Shown here: positions 61,549 through 64,000 of the stretch, piece after piece | Numbering within the stretch: the stretch's first letter is position 1 | How the letters are laid out: every line of letters starts with the position of its first letter | Source: an uncultured Flavobacteriaceae bacterium | GTDB taxonomy: Bacteria; Bacteroidota; Bacteroidia; Flavobacteriales; Flavobacteriaceae | DNA length: 64,000 nt | Assembly: GCA_905181825.1 (NCBI GenBank) | Contig: CAJIZJ010000009.1 | Location: forward strand, 1 to 64,000 | Direction of reading: 5' to 3' | Notes under the pieces: generated by a model | The model's database searches: none | What the model was told of the DNA's origin: nothing | Seen by the model: only the letters and a program-made list of their open reading frames with translations | Program-made: the position numbers and the translations under genes

Positions 61549-62666
61549 GCTTTTTTCAGGTGTAACAAACGAGTAAGTTTTATTGATAAATCTGTGAGAA
61601 CAATCTTTGCATTTGCATTACGCTCTATGTGGTAACTCGCAAGTTCAATTTCTTTAGAAATTTCAGAAATATTGGAGGCGTCTATAAAAGGCGCAAAATT
61701 TTCTATTTTAAAACTTTTGTCATTTAACTTAATGAAAACCAATTCCTTAGCTCCGTAATTATAAAGTAATGCCTGCCTAAAAAACCGCAAGCTGTAATCT
61801 AAAAACTGTTTTTGAATTTCTCGTCCTGACTTAGATATCTCTTGACTCCACGCCATGAGGGTATTGATCGATTGCTTATTACTTTTTGCCTGAAATGCAG
61901 TTCTAACCCACTCTATAAACCAAGCTTCGAACTGAAGATCCTCAGGTTGCTGATTCAGCAAATCAAGCGCACGACTATAGCTGCCTTCAGACTGATGGGC
62001 TATGTTTGCAGCTAAGTTAGTTTCTGTATTATACTTTTTAATTAAGGTGTCTCTTATTTCATTCTCTGAAAGAGAGTTTAAATGCAAAGTCTGACACCTA
62101 GAGCGGATCGTTCCAATTAGCTGCTCTTCATCCTCTGTGATTAGAATAATAACAGTCTTATCTGCGGGTTCTTCAATTAATTTTAAGAGCTTATTGGCGC
62201 ACATAGAATTCATCTTTTCTGCCATCCAAATTATCATAACCTTATACCCTCCGTTAAATGCCTTAAGAGACATCTTAGATACAATATCACCTGCTTCTTC
62301 TACGCCAATATTTCCTTGTTTGTTACCAACACCAATGAGATCGTACCAATCGTTGATTGAGCCATATGGGTTTGATTCCATAAAAGTACGCCATTCACTA
62401 ATGTAGTTAGAAGAAATCGGTTTAGACTTCACCTTATCACTTGTAGTTACTGGATATACAAAGTGAATGTTAGGATGTGTTAACGGGCTCATATCGAGCC
62501 CCCCCTGCTGTTTCATCAAGTAGTCCGCATATGCAATAGCCATGGGAAGGCTACCAACACCACGCTTTCCAGCGTAAAGCTGAGCATGTGGAATGCGTCC
62601 AGAACGGATCCCTTTAATCAAGTGTGTTTTTAAAAATGATTGCCCAATAATATCATCAAAATTCAT
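61545..62666 (-). CDS. holB: DNA polymerase III subunit delta'
   Basis: MNFDDIIGQSFLKTHLIKGIRSGRIPHAQLYAGKRGVGSLPMAIAYA; KLIEEPADKTVIILITEDEEQLIGTIRSRCQTL. Confidence 0.92.
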   Translation of the reverse strand: MNFDDIIGQSFLKTHLIKGIRSGRIPHAQLYAGKRGVGSLPMAIAYADYLMKQQGGLDMSPLTHPNIHFVYPVTTSDKVKSKPISSNYISEWRTFMESNPYGSINDWYDLIGVGNKQGNIGVEEAGDIVSKMSLKAFNGGYKVMIIWMAEKMNSMCANKLLKLIEEPADKTVIILITEDEEQLIGTIRSRCQTLHLNSLSENEIRDTLIKKYNTETNLAANIAHQSEGSYSRALDLLNQQPEDLQFEAWFIEWVRTAFQAKSNKQSINTLMAWSQEISKSGREIQKQFLDYSLRFFRQALLYNYGAKELVFIKLNDKSFKIENFAPFIDASNISEISKEIELASYHIERNANAKIVLTDLSIKLTRLLHLKKA

Positions 62667-62810
62667 AAAACAAAGATAGCAGATTTAATTGAATCTCATA
62701 GTTAAACATACTTACACTAAACATTAAGGGTATACCTAACTTATTTATTGATTAGGCGTATTGGCACATAACTTTTTCTCGTGTACATTTCACAAGCTAA
62801 AAGAAATACT

Positions 62811-62818
62811 TACCTTTG
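62811..62818 (+). promoter_or_regulatory. Putative -7 element upstream of pgk
   Basis: TACCTTTG matches TAnnTTTG, 34 nt before the ATG. Confidence 0.5.
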
Positions 62819-62852
62819 AGGTCTTATAAAACTAACCAAACTTTTCAAAGTA

Positions 62853-64000
62853 ATGAAAACAATACAAGACCTAAATTTTAAAAATAAAAAAGCACTAATA
62901 CGAGTTGATTTCAACGTCCCTTTAAATGACCGATTTGAGGTTACAGACTCCACTAGGATTGTTTCTGCTAAACCTACAATTATAAAGGTTTTAGAAGATG
63001 GCGGAAGTTGTGTTTTAATGTCTCACCTGGGTAGACCAAAATCTCAAGAGCCAGCTTTTTCATTACGACACATCGTGAGCACGCTTGAAACTGTTTTGGG
63101 CGTTGAGGTTTTATTTTCTAGTAATTGTATTGGAGAAGAGGCTCAAGCCGCTTGTGATAATCTCAAGGCTGGCCAAGTGCTTTTGTTGGAAAACTTGAGA
63201 TATCATTCAGAAGAAACAAGCGGAGATTTAGGGTTTGCAGAAGCGCTATCAAAGCTAGGAGATTTTTATATTAATGATGCCTTTGGAACCGCTCACAGAG
63301 CACATGCTTCAACTACAATTATTGCACAATTTTTCTCAGAAAACAAATGTTTTGGAAGCTTATTAGCTCAAGAAATAGAAAGTATTGATAAAGTAATGCA
63401 AACAGGAGAAAAACCTGTTTTAGCAATTTTAGGAGGTGCTAAAGTATCCTCAAAGATTACAATTATAGACAATATATTAGACAAGGTAGATCATTTAATT
63501 ATTGGTGGCGGGATGACTTTTACTTTTGTAAAAGCGCAAGGCGGCAAAGTCGGAGATTCTATCTGTGAAGATGATAAAATGGAGCTGGCGCTTCAAATCT
63601 TAGAAAGAGCTAAGGAAAAAAACGTACAAGTTCACATTCCTGTTGATGTTTTGGCTGCAGATGATTTTAGTAACGATGCCAATACCCAAATAGTAGATGT
63701 TAGAGCAATTCCTGAAAACTGGCAGGGATTGGATTGTGGTCCAAAATCAAAAGCAATATTTCACGACGTAGTTCAACAATGTAAGACAATATTATGGAAC
63801 GGTCCTTTAGGCGTTTTTGAAATGGAGACTTTTTCAGCCGGAACGATTGCATTGGGAGATTCAATTTCGGAAGCAACCAAAAACGGAGCTTTTTCTTTAG
63901 TTGGAGGAGGTGATTCAGTTTCTGCAGTGAAGCAATTTGGTTTTGAAAATAAAGTTAGTTATGTAAGTACAGGGGGGGGCGCAATGCTTGAAAGCCTTGA
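62853..64000 (+). CDS. pgk: Phosphoglycerate kinase, 3' end outside window
   Basis: MKTIQDLNFKNKKALIRVDFNVPLND; SHLGRPK; frame open to the window end near STGGGAMLESL. Absent from the ORF track because it runs off the window. Confidence 0.97.
   Translation, partial: MKTIQDLNFKNKKALIRVDFNVPLNDRFEVTDSTRIVSAKPTIIKVLEDGGSCVLMSHLGRPKSQEPAFSLRHIVSTLETVLGVEVLFSSNCIGEEAQAACDNLKAGQVLLLENLRYHSEETSGDLGFAEALSKLGDFYINDAFGTAHRAHASTTIIAQFFSENKCFGSLLAQEIESIDKVMQTGEKPVLAILGGAKVSSKITIIDNILDKVDHLIIGGGMTFTFVKAQGGKVGDSICEDDKMELALQILERAKEKNVQVHIPVDVLAADDFSNDANTQIVDVRAIPENWQGLDCGPKSKAIFHDVVQQCKTILWNGPLGVFEMETFSAGTIALGDSISEATKNGAFSLVGGGDSVSAVKQFGFENKVSYVSTGGGAMLESL

Overview
The window is ordinary flavobacterial (Bacteroidota) chromosome: dense housekeeping genes, no prophage, no CRISPR, and no intact mobile element recognised by eye. 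Main blocks: a truncated ammonium transporter; ppc; a complete aerotolerance-type Bat operon (MoxR/DUF58/BatD-like/BatA/BatB/BatC/BatD/BatE, ~8.7-17.7 kb); two separate SulP transporters; pheS, gpsA, tdk, alr, asd, glnS, folB; a tRNA-Cys; rnr, rpiB, rnpA; several peptidases; lepA, gltX; an AlkB-like membrane monooxygenase; ybeY, mnmG, holB; and a truncated pgk. The best non-gene signals are: (i) two near-identical parS-like 16-mers (TGTTCCACGTGGAACA/G) flanking mnmG, the second lying across the annotated start of a methyltransferase; (ii) a ~530-bp, extremely AT-rich divergent rnr/rpiB intergenic region with a perfect DnaA box and three tandem 11-bp TTATAAACATC iterons, which together with the parS sites makes it a candidate replication origin; (iii) a decaying GH43 glycosidase pseudogene; (iv) a lipoprotein with two tandem RskA/anti-sigma-K-like domains and no recognisable anti-sigma region; (v) a SulP transporter with a ~200-aa unassigned C-terminal extension, coupled to a double universal stress protein. 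I found no convincing wholly novel system. All homology calls come from reading motifs in the translations; no database search was run.
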